Part shown: in pieces, positions 8,323 to 16,881 of the stretch | Position numbering within the stretch: position 1 is the first letter of the stretch | Layout of the letters: the number at the start of each line of letters is the position of its first letter | Assembly (NCBI GenBank): GCA_937973565.1 | Contig: CALJKQ010000299.1 | Coordinates: 1 to 28,523, forward strand | Direction: 5' to 3' | Source: an uncultured Saprospiraceae bacterium | Lineage (GTDB): Bacteria; Bacteroidota; Bacteroidia; Chitinophagales; Saprospiraceae | Length of the DNA: 28,523 nt | The notes under the pieces: model-generated | Told to the model about the DNA's origin: nothing | Databases searched by the model: none | What the model saw: only the letters and a program-made list of their open reading frames with translations | Translations under genes and position numbers: made by a program

Positions 8323-8892
8323 TTGGCAAAAACACAAGACAATCAAGACAAATTCAACTTCAGGTTGAACCGTCAGATAAAAGTACCCAAAGTAAGGATC
8401 GTAGGTGACGATTTCGAAGCCATTAGCAATGTGGCAGGTAAAACCGTGGAAGTGGGTGTGTACAATACCAACCAGGCCTTGGAATGGGCAGAGATTTTGG
8501 GCATTGACCTCGTAGAAATTACGCCCAATGCAGATCCCCCCGTTTGTAAACTCATCGACTTCAAAAAATTCATCTACGACAAGAAGAAGAAAGAAAAGGA
8601 GATCAAAGCCAAGGCACAAAAGACCGTGGTAAAAGAGATTCGTTTTGGCCCCAATACAGATGAACACGATTTTGAGTTTAAGACCAAGCACGCCCGCAAA
8701 TTTTTGGAGGAAGGTGCCAAGGTTAAAGCGTATGTTCAGTTCCGGGGAAGATCCATTGTATTCCACGACAGGGGTGAATTGCTCCTGCTGAAATTCATCA
8801 AAGAATTGGAAGATATGGGTGCAGCAGAAGAACTGCCAAGGCTGGAAGGAAAAAGAATGGGTGTGGTGATAGCGCCCAAAAAGAAAAAGTAA
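8323..8892 (+). CDS. infC: Translation initiation factor IF-3
   Basis: IF-3 binds the 30S subunit and proofreads start-codon selection. The N-domain (NRQIKVPKVRIVGDDFEAI, then LGIDLVEITPNADPPVCKL), the lysine-rich linker and the C-domain (VVKEIRFGPNTDEHDFEFK, then GAKVKAYVQFRGRSI) are all present. Length is 189 aa. No ATG fits the N-terminus: the first plausible start is TTG at 8323 (MAKTQDNQDK), just after an in-frame TAA at 8308. Rare start codons in infC are known from enteric bacteria, where IF-3 autoregulates through one. Unusually, thrS, rpmI and rplT are not neighbours; an APC permease follows instead. Confidence 0.95.
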   Translation: MAKTQDNQDKFNFRLNRQIKVPKVRIVGDDFEAISNVAGKTVEVGVYNTNQALEWAEILGIDLVEITPNADPPVCKLIDFKKFIYDKKKKEKEIKAKAQKTVVKEIRFGPNTDEHDFEFKTKHARKFLEEGAKVKAYVQFRGRSIVFHDRGELLLLKFIKELEDMGAAEELPRLEGKRMGVVIAPKKKK

Positions 8893-8968
8893 ATTTCCGG
8901 CTGTAAGCCTCTCTGGTCATAACAACCATAGATTATGACTACCTTAGCTTCACGGATCATCTGTTATC

Positions 8969-10285
8969 GTGGAGCTTCAAAAAAAACTAAATACAACTGC
9001 CCTAACCATGATTGGCATTGGTGCCAGCATTGGTTCGGGCATTTTTGTTACACCCGCCGACACCATCGAGCGGCTGCCCCATTACGGCTGGGCGTTATTA
9101 CCCTGGCTTTTGGGAGGCATTGCCGCTTATTGCGGTGGCCTTACTTTCGCAGAACTGGGAGCTTCCAGGCCTAAAGCCGGTGGTGTCTATGTCTATCTAA
9201 AAGAAGCCTACGGCGATATGGCCGGCTTTCTGTATGGCTGGTGTGTACTGCTGGTCATCAATACAGGAGCGCTGGCAGCCCTGGGCATCGCCTTCTCAGA
9301 TTACATGACCTTTTTTTATGACCTTACACCGCTTGCCTCCAAATTACTGGCTATCTGCGTTATCCTGGGTCTTTCGGCCATCAACAGCCTGGGAGTAGAT
9401 TATTCCGACAAGCTGGCCAGGATTTTTACTGGCCTCAAATTAACGGCCATGCTTATTATCATCGGTGTTGGTATTTGGGCATTGAGCAGAGATGCCGGCC
9501 CTATGGTTGCAGGATGGCAACAAGCTACACCCGTAAATTTATGGTCAGGACTTAGCGGAGCCTTTATAGGGGTATTTTGGTCCATCGGAGGCTGGCACCA
9601 CATCAGTTACGTAAGCAGTGAAGCCATCAACCCGGGGCGCGACATTCCCAGGGCCCTGCTATTGGCGGTTGGCGTTATCACCTTAACCTATTTGACCATC
9701 ATAGCCGCCTACATGGCTATGCTGCCTATGGAGCAGATCATAGCTTCCAAAAGAGTAGCCGGCGATGCGGTTGCCCATTTAATGGCAGGCGGTGGCAAAA
9801 TGGTGGCCATTTTTATTGCCATATCCATTTTTGGAACCATCGCCATCTATACCATGAGTGCACCGAGAATTTATTATGCCATGGCCAAAGACAAGGTATT
9901 TTTTGAGGCGGTAGGCAAGGTGCATCCCAAATTCAACACGCCCGCCAACGCCATCTTTTTACAGGCTGTTTGGGCGTGCATCCTGGTTTTAATCTATGGC
10001 TCCTTTATGAAAGTGATTGCTTTTGTTACCTTTATGGACATAGCCTTTATGTCTCTGGCAGCCGGGAGCATCTTTGTGTTCAGGTATCGCAATGGGGTAC
10101 CGTCCGTTTTTCATGTGAAGTGGTTTCCATGGCTGCCTTTGGTATATTTGATCATCTCCCTGGCCTTTGTGTTCTACACCCTGCTCGATCTCAATGAAGG
10201 AGCCATCGCCGGCTGTATCATATTATTGGTCGGAATTTTTGTCTATCGGTTTTTCAGAACCCGCGAAAACAAAGTTCAGCTTTGA
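8969..10285 (+). CDS. Amino acid permease, APC superfamily
   Basis: This is a 438-aa inner-membrane transporter with about 12 hydrophobic segments. The first helix carries GIGASIGSGIFVTPA, the unwound substrate-binding motif of the APC/LAT-like group. FAELGASRPKAGGVYVYLKEAYG follows, and a conserved SVGW-like region (FWSIGGWHHISYVSSEA) lies near the middle. It probably moves neutral amino acids by exchange or proton symport; the substrate is not predictable. The start codon is GTG at 8969. Its last 63 nt overlap the convergent pxpC gene in antisense. It is related to, but clearly different from, the permease at 24202. Confidence 0.9.
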   Translation: MELQKKLNTTALTMIGIGASIGSGIFVTPADTIERLPHYGWALLPWLLGGIAAYCGGLTFAELGASRPKAGGVYVYLKEAYGDMAGFLYGWCVLLVINTGALAALGIAFSDYMTFFYDLTPLASKLLAICVILGLSAINSLGVDYSDKLARIFTGLKLTAMLIIIGVGIWALSRDAGPMVAGWQQATPVNLWSGLSGAFIGVFWSIGGWHHISYVSSEAINPGRDIPRALLLAVGVITLTYLTIIAAYMAMLPMEQIIASKRVAGDAVAHLMAGGGKMVAIFIAISIFGTIAIYTMSAPRIYYAMAKDKVFFEAVGKVHPKFNTPANAIFLQAVWACILVLIYGSFMKVIAFVTFMDIAFMSLAAGSIFVFRYRNGVPSVFHVKWFPWLPLVYLIISLAFVFYTLLDLNEGAIAGCIILLVGIFVYRFFRTRENKVQL

Positions 10286-11110
10286 TCCGGGCAGTTGCTG
10301 AGCCAGATTCGGGAGATACATTTCGGGAATATACAAAATCTGTAAGTATCCACCTGTGGTCTGTCCGTCTTTCATCAGGATAAACAATTTTCCTGAGGGC
10401 GTTAATTGAACCATGCCGGGTAAACATCCGGTGCTGTTAAATGCTTCAGGGTAAGATGTTACCGTGACTTTCTCCAAAAAGGTAAAGGCTTGCCGGTTGC
10501 TTTGCACATCCAGTGTCAGCGGTTGTGAAAAGAAGGCCCTGGCTTTGTCTGCTCCCAGCCAATGGAAATCAGGCCCTGGAAAAATGGGGATTTTTAACTG
10601 AGGTACGGCATATTCTGCCAGACTTTTGATTTCGGATAAGTAAATGTGCGTATGAAAAGAGATTTCACTTTGAAACGACAAAGACCTCATGCCCAGCGAA
10701 GGCAGTGAAGATCTGCTGTTCAAGACCCTATCTCCCTGCCAGCCACCCTTGATGCCTATGTATCGGAAAGCGAAAGAACGGGCATACTCCAGTATTAATA
10801 CATCCCCGGCCCGCAACATCAATAAAGTATCTTCGATTGGCACGCCGTTTACACTTACTTCCCCTATCCCTGCTATGACAGATACTGTAGTCGCGTTTTC
10901 AAATTCAAGGGTAAGGGACAAGGGGCCAACTTCCAAAACGGCATCGTTGCTGTTGTTGTCAAGCAAGGCATTGGCCAGATCTCTTGCCTGGCTGTCCATG
11001 GGACCACCTGCAGGAATACCACGGTGGTTTTGTCCCCCCCTGCCCTCGTCCTGCAGGGTACAGTAACATTGTTTGCTTTTAATGATGGCCCTTGCTGTTT
11101 CACTTTTCAT
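10223..11110 (-). CDS. pxpC: 5-oxoprolinase subunit C (biotin-dependent carboxyltransferase-like)
   Basis: PxpC, with PxpA and PxpB, forms the ATP-dependent bacterial 5-oxoprolinase that converts pyroglutamate to glutamate. The 295-aa protein shows the KipA/AHS2 layout: LQDEGRGGQNHRGIPAGGPMD near the N-terminus, LANALLDNNSNDAVLEVG, and GQTTGGYLQI near the C-terminus. I start at 11110 rather than 11239, because the longer frame overlaps pxpB and adds unrelated residues. The ATG follows the pxpB stop by two bases (TGACCATG), so the two are translationally coupled. The 3' end overlaps the permease gene in antisense. pxpA is not in the window. Confidence 0.88.
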   Translation of the reverse strand: MKSETARAIIKSKQCYCTLQDEGRGGQNHRGIPAGGPMDSQARDLANALLDNNSNDAVLEVGPLSLTLEFENATTVSVIAGIGEVSVNGVPIEDTLLMLRAGDVLILEYARSFAFRYIGIKGGWQGDRVLNSRSSLPSLGMRSLSFQSEISFHTHIYLSEIKSLAEYAVPQLKIPIFPGPDFHWLGADKARAFFSQPLTLDVQSNRQAFTFLEKVTVTSYPEAFNSTGCLPGMVQLTPSGKLFILMKDGQTTGGYLQILYIPEMYLPNLAQQLPGSKLNFVFAGSEKPIDKNSDQ

Positions 11111-11112
11111 GG

Positions 11113-11769
11113 TCACCGTATGACAGCTTTCAAAATGACGCGATCCCCTACCTTCCAGGGAGTCTGAAGGAATATATTGCCGTTGCCGGATTCCACCGGT
11201 GTTTTGCCGATGATGTGCCAACCACCGGGAGAAGGGCAAGGATAAATGCCTGTAAAATGGTCTGCAATGGCAACAGAACCGGCATTGACACGATTATCGG
11301 GCGTGGCTTTTCTGGGAATACGGATTTTTTCATTGCCTCCGCTCAGGTAAACAAAGCCGGGAAGAAAGCCAATGCACGCTATATAATATTCACAATTACT
11401 ATGTAAGGAAACCAGGGTTTCAAAATCCAGGTTCAAATGCTCACACACCGTTTTTGTATCACCCCATTGGGGATCGTACTCCACCGGCAACGTAAAACTT
11501 CTGCCTTGTTCTTCCTTCGGCAGGGGAAGAGAACCAATAAAATCGAATATCTCATTCCATTTATCTGTCTTTTCATTTTTCAACGTTAAGCTGTTGATGC
11601 CGGCAATGGCTTCGTTTACCCATCCGCGTTGCATTAGCTGATGAGCGCATTGACCCAGCCATAAACTCATGGTGCGACTGCCTTTTGTTGACAAACGGAT
11701 TTGGGATACCTGCTGTGACCTCCATACAACAGCCTCTGCATTAAGGGCCGAAATGACAAGGCTATCCAT
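11113..11769 (-). CDS. pxpB: 5-oxoprolinase subunit B (KipI/AHS1 family)
   Basis: This 218-aa protein has the allophanate-hydrolase subunit 1 fold. The family signatures are GFLPGFVYLSGG, RIPRKATPDNRVNAGSVAI and TGIYPCPSPGGWHIIGKT. PxpB pairs with PxpC in 5-oxoprolinase; in Bacillus the same family (KipI) also inhibits a sporulation kinase, so a regulatory role is a lesser alternative. The ATG at 11769 shares one base with the stop codon of the upstream metalloprotease (TGATG). A TTG one codon earlier is less likely. It lies in a minus-strand operon with the protease and pxpC. Confidence 0.88.
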   Translation of the reverse strand: MDSLVISALNAEAVVWRSQQVSQIRLSTKGSRTMSLWLGQCAHQLMQRGWVNEAIAGINSLTLKNEKTDKWNEIFDFIGSLPLPKEEQGRSFTLPVEYDPQWGDTKTVCEHLNLDFETLVSLHSNCEYYIACIGFLPGFVYLSGGNEKIRIPRKATPDNRVNAGSVAIADHFTGIYPCPSPGGWHIIGKTPVESGNGNIFLQTPWKVGDRVILKAVIR

Positions 11770-14105
11770 CAATCTTCACATCCAATGGGAGCTCCCGGTG
11801 GCAGAGAAACAGGCGCACTCAGTTCCGGTAACTCATGCGCTTCCAACTTTTCCATCAAATACAACAGGTATCGTAAATGCGTATCATCTCCATGGGATCG
11901 GGCCCAATTTTTTTTCAGAGGTCGCAATACATCGAGGGCTTCAACGGCAATATCAGATTCTTTGTGATTCGTTGCCATGCTCATCAATCGCAGGATCCAC
12001 CTCCTTTCTGCCAGGATTTGCAAAGTGTGAGGATTGGCCTTGTCTTCGATTTGAAGATAGCGGTGGATGGTTGCAAAATATTCTTTTAAGCCCATCTGGT
12101 CCGGATTCTGGACTCTGGCCAGCCTCTGTGGATGAAGCAGTAGGGATAAAACATGGTCAATCGTTGCTGTGGCCGCCGTTTGCTGATCGAGCCCATAACC
12201 TGTTTTTTGTTTCATGCTTTCCCGATTGTGATCGTAGCCAAAAGCATGAGGGGGTATGATTTCAAACCAACGGGAAGGAAAAGCCAACTGACTTGTGTCC
12301 AGGGTAGCCAGCAAAGCTGCTATGGCCTTTTTCTGATCTTCCTGCGACACTGCTTTCGTTTTACCGGGCGCATCTTCCCCTTTTATATCGTAATTGTATC
12401 GATAACCTCCTATCCATTTGGCTGCCGCTTCCACCTGGTATCTTTGCATGTGGTAAATGGGGACCAATACTTTTTCCAACTCAGAGAAGGGAGTGCCGGA
12501 AGCAATGCTGTTTTCACCAAACCTATCCAGGGCAACTTTGCGCAAACCCATGATTCTTTGCAATTCTGCCACTGCATCTTTGCCGTTGTCCCACAGATGG
12601 GCATCGGCGTGGGCACTGCCATCGGGTCTGGCATCGGGATCTGACAAGTAATACAAACCCATGGCTTTCGTATCCGCGATTATATTCAACAGATCACCTT
12701 CTTTTACATTGGTTTTGTATCCGTAAACAATGGCTCTTTTATCCCACATCCCGATTTTATTGTCATAAGCCTGGCTCAGATCGGCTTGTCCTCCGGCAGC
12801 CGTCACAACCAATGGGTGGGGATAATCCATGACAGAAGCCCGGTCATTGACACTGGCAGCAAAGTTGTGCGCCAATCCCAGGGTATGCCCTACTTCATGA
12901 GCCGAAAGCTGACGGAGTCGAGCCAAGGCAAGGGCGGTCATTGGCGAAGGATCTTCATTTCCCTTTTTGTATAACGAAAGTAAGCCCTGTGCGATCATAA
13001 AGTCCTGCCTCACCCGAAGTGAACCCAGGCTCACATGCCCCTTGATAATTTCTCCATTTCTGGGATCGTAAATGGTGGCGCCGTATGACCAACCCCGCGT
13101 GCTTCTGTGCACCCACTGTATGGTGTTGTATCGCACATCAAGCGGATGAGCATCGGCAGGTAATTCCCTTACTTGAAAGGCATTGATAAAGCCGGCTGCT
13201 TCAAAAGCTTCATTCCACCACAGGGCTCCCTCTATCAGCGCTGTTTTAATGGGCTCCGGGCAGCCGTTGTCTACATAATAAACGATGGGTTCTACGGCTT
13301 CGCTCTTATCCTTATCAGGGTGTTTCTTTTCCAGTCTGTGCCGAAAGATCAGCTTTTTTTCGATGGGTTGGTGAATGGGCGTAGCATAGTCGTAGTAGGA
13401 CAAATCAAAATAACCGGAATAAGGATGAAAAACCCTGGGCTGATAACCGGGATCCGGCAATGCCACAAAAGATGTGTGCTGGCGATACGAAACAATTTCA
13501 TCGGTTGGGGTTACAGATTTAATGTGGTCTCCGGTTGCCTCTCCTACCAGTGTTAGCCACGCTTCGAATTCTACGTTTTTGGGGAAAGCGTGGATTTCTT
13601 CGGGAATGACCACACTTTTGCTTTTGTCTGTTTTATAGTTGCCTTGCTTACTATCTTTAAGTTGACCTGCCGCACCCATATGGTCTTCCGTTAAAAAAGG
13701 GGAGAGATCAATGTACACTCCATCAGTTGTGTCCTTCTCCACTACAAAGCCATACAATACGGATGAAGCAAAAGCATCTTCTACGGTTTTTCTTTCTGCA
13801 TCGTTTTGGGTAATGGCCCTGTATTGGGTATTGGACTCTACCAGCAAGACCCGGTTTCCAAATCGCCTGAACTGCACCAGCTTCTGACCGCCTATTTTGC
13901 CTCTGTCAAAACCTATGTCGTTGGAACCAACGCCCGATGCAAAATAGTGAACCAGGATAAAGTCTTCATTAAAACGATGGAGTTTTAGCCATACTTTACC
14001 GGTTTTGGCATTGTATTCTATATTGTACAGACCGGAATAAGTCTGGCCTTTCCCATAGAATGCAAAGCAAAGGGTAAAAACAAGCAGGATGCAATACTTT
14101 GTCAT
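11769..14105 (-). CDS. Secreted zinc-dependent metalloprotease, DUF5117/DUF4953 family
   Basis: This is a large exported zincin with a signal peptide after the preferred start (MTKYCILLVFTLCF, cleavage near GKGQ). The N-terminal DUF5117-type region contains ASGVGSNDIGFDRGKIGG and RVLLVESN. The catalytic domain carries the extended zinc motif HEVGHTLGLAH (about residues 409-419, counted from the upstream ATG at 14123) and a Met-turn-like SVMDYP about 11 residues later, as in metzincins. Total length of 778 aa is normal. I prefer the ATG at 14105 because two -7 boxes lie at 14111-14128. It is followed by pxpB with a one-base stop/start overlap. Substrate is unknown; degradation of extracellular peptides is plausible. 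Confidence 0.9.
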   Translation of the reverse strand: MTKYCILLVFTLCFAFYGKGQTYSGLYNIEYNAKTGKVWLKLHRFNEDFILVHYFASGVGSNDIGFDRGKIGGQKLVQFRRFGNRVLLVESNTQYRAITQNDAERKTVEDAFASSVLYGFVVEKDTTDGVYIDLSPFLTEDHMGAAGQLKDSKQGNYKTDKSKSVVIPEEIHAFPKNVEFEAWLTLVGEATGDHIKSVTPTDEIVSYRQHTSFVALPDPGYQPRVFHPYSGYFDLSYYDYATPIHQPIEKKLIFRHRLEKKHPDKDKSEAVEPIVYYVDNGCPEPIKTALIEGALWWNEAFEAAGFINAFQVRELPADAHPLDVRYNTIQWVHRSTRGWSYGATIYDPRNGEIIKGHVSLGSLRVRQDFMIAQGLLSLYKKGNEDPSPMTALALARLRQLSAHEVGHTLGLAHNFAASVNDRASVMDYPHPLVVTAAGGQADLSQAYDNKIGMWDKRAIVYGYKTNVKEGDLLNIIADTKAMGLYYLSDPDARPDGSAHADAHLWDNGKDAVAELQRIMGLRKVALDRFGENSIASGTPFSELEKVLVPIYHMQRYQVEAAAKWIGGYRYNYDIKGEDAPGKTKAVSQEDQKKAIAALLATLDTSQLAFPSRWFEIIPPHAFGYDHNRESMKQKTGYGLDQQTAATATIDHVLSLLLHPQRLARVQNPDQMGLKEYFATIHRYLQIEDKANPHTLQILAERRWILRLMSMATNHKESDIAVEALDVLRPLKKNWARSHGDDTHLRYLLYLMEKLEAHELPELSAPVSLPPGAPIGCED

Positions 14106-14110
14106 TAAAT

Positions 14111-14128
14111 CAAATTTAATCAAAGATA
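14111..14128 (-). promoter_or_regulatory. Two overlapping-range -7 boxes before the metalloprotease gene
   Basis: Read on the minus strand, TATCTTTG (14121-14128) and TAAATTTG (14111-14118) both fit TAnnTTTG just before the ATG at 14105. They would give the protease-pxpB-pxpC unit its own promoter within the metX-protease gap, independent of the SAM-controlled transcript. No -33 box is obvious. Confidence 0.4.
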
Positions 14129-14147
14129 AAAAACATCTTTACTTGCC

Positions 14148-15200
14148 TTAACCTGCCAATGAAACCCTTTTTGTTTTTTTACTGCTCTTTTTCAACACCG
14201 AGCGAATCAAATGCCCCACCTTATCAGCCTCGGTCAGGAAGCCGTCGTGTCCCAAATCAGAGTGAATTTCTGCATACCTGGCATTTGCTATATGGGATGC
14301 CAGATGCTTTTGCTCCTGAACCGGAAATAACAAGTCGGAAGTAATACCAATGACGAGGGTGTTGGCTTTTATGCTTTTGAGTGCCTCTTCAGTAGAAATT
14401 CGATTGCGGCCCACATCATGACTGTCCATGGTTTTGGTAAGTGCATAATAAGAATAGGCATCAAAACGATCGACCAGTTTTTGCCCCTGGTATTGTTGAT
14501 AGGAAGCAGCCCTGAAGTTATCAATACCCCTCGTTGTTTCCTGCTGTGTTTGGTTGTATCCTTTGGCCGTGCGATAACTTAGCATGGCAATGGCTCTGGC
14601 AGCTTTTAAACCCTGCTTGCCGCCTTCGGCAGTCCTTTGAAAAAAACTATTGTCCGCCTCAATGGCCATCCTTTGGCTTTCGTTGAAGGCTATGCCCCAG
14701 GGGGAATGAACGGCATTGGTTGCAATTAACACCAGGTCTTCAAATACCGATGGTCGTAGTATTGCCCATTCCATGGCAATTTGTCCTCCCAAAGAAGCAC
14801 CGGCCAATAGTGCTATGGATGGCAAACCAACATGTTGTCTCAAGAGTTCAAAGCAGCCTGCAATGTCGCGGGACGTAAACAAGGGAAAATCATCAAAATA
14901 GATTTGACCCGTTGACTGATCCTCACTCAATGGGTGAGTTGAACCATAGGGTGAACCCGGATTGTTGACACATACCACAAAGTATTTATCAGTATCAATG
15001 GCTAGCCCCTTTCCTACCACCCCGGGCCACCATTCCACCGGATTGGCATTGGCAGTAAGGGCATGAACTACCCATACTACATTGTCTTTTTCTGCATTGA
15101 GCTTTCCAAAGGTTTGGTAAGCCAATTGGAGCCCGGCCACAGAACGGCCGGACTCTAAATTATAATTCTCCTGAAGTCTGAAATATTTAATCGTGGTCAT
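14148..15200 (-). CDS. metX: Homoserine O-acetyltransferase
   Basis: MetX acetylates homoserine with acetyl-CoA, supplying O-acetylhomoserine to the sulfhydrylase encoded upstream. The 350-aa alpha/beta hydrolase shows VVHALTANANPVEWWPG and NNPGSPYGSTHP. The catalytic triad is visible as nucleophile Ser136 in GASLGG, Asp289 in TSDLLFP and His318 in LGHDGF. Family members usually have GGSMGG at the nucleophile elbow. The start lies 2 nt after the metY stop, indicating translational coupling under the shared SAM-riboswitch leader. Confidence 0.92.
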   Translation of the reverse strand: MTTIKYFRLQENYNLESGRSVAGLQLAYQTFGKLNAEKDNVVWVVHALTANANPVEWWPGVVGKGLAIDTDKYFVVCVNNPGSPYGSTHPLSEDQSTGQIYFDDFPLFTSRDIAGCFELLRQHVGLPSIALLAGASLGGQIAMEWAILRPSVFEDLVLIATNAVHSPWGIAFNESQRMAIEADNSFFQRTAEGGKQGLKAARAIAMLSYRTAKGYNQTQQETTRGIDNFRAASYQQYQGQKLVDRFDAYSYYALTKTMDSHDVGRNRISTEEALKSIKANTLVIGITSDLLFPVQEQKHLASHIANARYAEIHSDLGHDGFLTEADKVGHLIRSVLKKSSKKTKRVSLAG

Positions 15201-15202
15201 AA

Positions 15203-16516
15203 TTAGGATTTAATAGCCTGAAAGCCATTTTTAAGGTCATTGATGATATCGTCTACGTGTTCGATACCTACGGATAAACGGAGTTGGTTGGGCTTCACAC
15301 CGGCAGCCTGTTGTTCCTGTTCTGTCAATTGCTGGTGCGTTGTTAGCGCTGGTTGAATGATCAGAGATTTGGCATCGCCTACATTGGCCAGGTGGCTGAT
15401 CAAATGAAGGTTGTCAACCAGTTTTTTGGCAGCTTCACTGCCCCCTTTTACATCAAAGGTAAGTACACCACCAAAACCGTTCTTCAGGTATTTTCTCGCC
15501 AGTTTATGGTAAGGACTGGATGATAATCCCGGATACGATACGCTTTCTACCAGGGGATGGGCCTCCAGCCACTGGGCAATTTGCAATGCATTTTCTACAG
15601 TGCGTTGAACGCGCAAAGAGAGCGTTTCCAAACCTTGCAACAACAGGAAGGCATTAAATGGACTCAAGGCCGGACCATAGTCCCTCAATCCTTCTACCCT
15701 GGCCTTGATGGAAAAGGCAATATTGGGTAAGCCCAGCGGATTGTTTTCACCAAAAACTTCTGAAAATACCAAGCCATGATATCCTTCTGCCGGTTCACTG
15801 AATTGAGGAAATTTTCCATTGCCCCAGTTGTAAGTTCCTCCGTCCACTATGATGCCGCCAATGCTGTTGCCGTGGCCACCAATCCACTTGGTAGCAGAAG
15901 CCACTACTATATGGGCTCCGTGATCGAGGGGTCTGAACAAATAACCGGCAGCACCAAAGGTGTTGTCGACAATCAGGGGCAGGTCATATTTTTGGGCGAT
16001 GGCTGCAATCTTTTCGAAATCCGGTATATTGAATCTGGGATTACCAATGGTTTCCAAATAGATGGCCCGGGTCTTTTCGTCGATGGCGACTTCAAAACTT
16101 TCGGGCTGATCACCATTGGCAAACCTTGTCTCGATGCCCAGTCTTTTGAAAGCAACCTTAAACTGATTGTAAGTCCCGCCATACAAAAAGGAAGTACTGA
16201 TGAAGTTGTCGCCTGCCTGCAGGATGTTGTTGAGTGCAATGAATTGAGCTGCCTGTCCTGATGCCACTGCCAGTGCAGCTACTCCGCCTTCCAGCGCTGC
16301 AAGTCTTTTTTCCAGTACATCGGTGGTAGGGTTCATGATGCGGGTATAGATGTTGCCAAACTCTTTTAAGGCAAATAGATTGGCCCCATGTTCTGCATTG
16401 TTGAATACATAGGAACTCGTCTGGTAAATGGGTACAGCACGCGCATTGGTGGCGGTGTCAGGATGGTGACCTGCATGCAGCTGCAGGGTTTCGTAACGGT
16501 AGTTTTGAATGCTCAT
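15203..16516 (-). CDS. metY: O-acetylhomoserine sulfhydrylase (PLP-dependent)
   Basis: This 437-aa Cys/Met-metabolism PLP enzyme makes homocysteine directly from O-acetylhomoserine and sulfide. YQTSSYVFNN and the long MetY-type insertions separate it from cystathionine synthases. The PLP lysine is Lys210 in SATKWIGGHGNSIGG. The internal tract EVFGENNPLGLPN and the C-terminal motif RLSVGIEHVDDI are typical. It is the first structural gene of the operon. It lies behind a leader of more than 350 nt that carries a SAM-I riboswitch and a Cys-rich ORF, so it should be repressed when SAM is plentiful. Confidence 0.93.
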   Translation of the reverse strand: MSIQNYRYETLQLHAGHHPDTATNARAVPIYQTSSYVFNNAEHGANLFALKEFGNIYTRIMNPTTDVLEKRLAALEGGVAALAVASGQAAQFIALNNILQAGDNFISTSFLYGGTYNQFKVAFKRLGIETRFANGDQPESFEVAIDEKTRAIYLETIGNPRFNIPDFEKIAAIAQKYDLPLIVDNTFGAAGYLFRPLDHGAHIVVASATKWIGGHGNSIGGIIVDGGTYNWGNGKFPQFSEPAEGYHGLVFSEVFGENNPLGLPNIAFSIKARVEGLRDYGPALSPFNAFLLLQGLETLSLRVQRTVENALQIAQWLEAHPLVESVSYPGLSSSPYHKLARKYLKNGFGGVLTFDVKGGSEAAKKLVDNLHLISHLANVGDAKSLIIQPALTTHQQLTEQEQQAAGVKPNQLRLSVGIEHVDDIINDLKNGFQAIKS

Positions 16517-16548
16517 GATAAAAAGTTTTGTAATAATTTGATTTAAAG

Positions 16549-16629
16549 AAAAAATAAAGGTAGACCTGACCTGTATAGCAGGAGCCTCATTGAAATCTTA
16601 ATAATGGTTGAATAAGGCGATCTCTGCTG
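16549..16629 (-). terminator. Candidate attenuator between the Cys-rich leader ORF and metY
   Basis: Right after the leader ORF stop, CAGCAGAG (16622-16629) can pair with CTCCTGCT (16577-16584), with one bulged base. The same CCTG (16579-16582) can instead pair with CAGG (16570-16573) around a 5-nt loop. AGGT and ACCT (16558-16572) lie next to a U-rich run TTTATTTTTT (16549-16558). The two foldings exclude each other, as in amino-acid attenuators, but the stems are short and no folding energy was computed. Confidence 0.35.
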
Positions 16630-16719
16630 TTAACAGAAACAACAACAGCAACAACAACACATCATATGAACCGATGTGATTCGCCAGGAAGATTTTAAAG
16701 GTAGAATTTGTTTGTTCAT
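16630..16719 (-). CDS. Cysteine-rich leader peptide (29 codons) upstream of metY
   Basis: This short ORF begins MNKQILPLKSSWRITSVH, continues Met-Met, then seven consecutive Cys codons (six TGT, one TGC), Phe, Cys and TAA. It starts 16 nt after the riboswitch P1 stem and is preceded by an A-rich stretch (AATTAAAAGAA), which favours initiation in Bacteroidota. An inverted repeat CACATC/GATGTG (16658-16678) lies just before the Cys codons. The arrangement resembles amino-acid-specific attenuation leaders: low Cys-tRNA would stall the ribosome on the Cys run. The longer frame starting at 16896 is not credible because it begins upstream of the predicted transcript start. A low-complexity CAA-type repeat read by chance is the alternative. 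Confidence 0.6.
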   Translation of the reverse strand: MNKQILPLKSSWRITSVHMMCCCCCCCFC

Positions 16720-16734
16720 TTCTTTTAATTGATA

Positions 16735-16832
16735 TTTTATATTCCCCAAAATTGGGCAGGAATTGGCACCTTTCACTTTGGAGGTTGCCTGAGGATCACA
16801 GAGCCTGTTCTCTTCCCTCATCTGTATAAAGT
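16735..16832 (-). ncRNA. SAM-I (S-box) riboswitch controlling the metY-metX operon
   Basis: The minus strand carries the S-box landmarks in order. P1 is TTTATA paired with TATAAA (16825-16830 and 16736-16741). Then come GATGAGGGA, the returning TGATCCTC and CAGGCAACC. P3 closes as ACC...GGT, and the hallmark block GGTGCCAATTCCTGCC is present. A P4 hairpin CCC-AATTTT-GGG and the return to P1 complete it. Established S-box RNAs bind S-adenosylmethionine and switch off methionine genes. No intrinsic terminator is evident directly after P1, so the output is probably exerted on the following leader ORF or further downstream. Confidence 0.92.
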
Positions 16833-16881
16833 ATCGCGAAATAACAAAACTGAGAATGGTATTTACGCTAAACTCGTGGCA

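Noticed and set aside
8969..10285. Permease as a functional partner of pxpB/pxpC
   Set aside because: It is on the opposite strand and only converges on them; there is no shared promoter or operon.
11111..11239. Longer start for pxpC
   Set aside because: It overlaps the conserved C-terminus of pxpB out of frame and adds non-homologous residues. The ATG at 11110 gives tight coupling and normal length.
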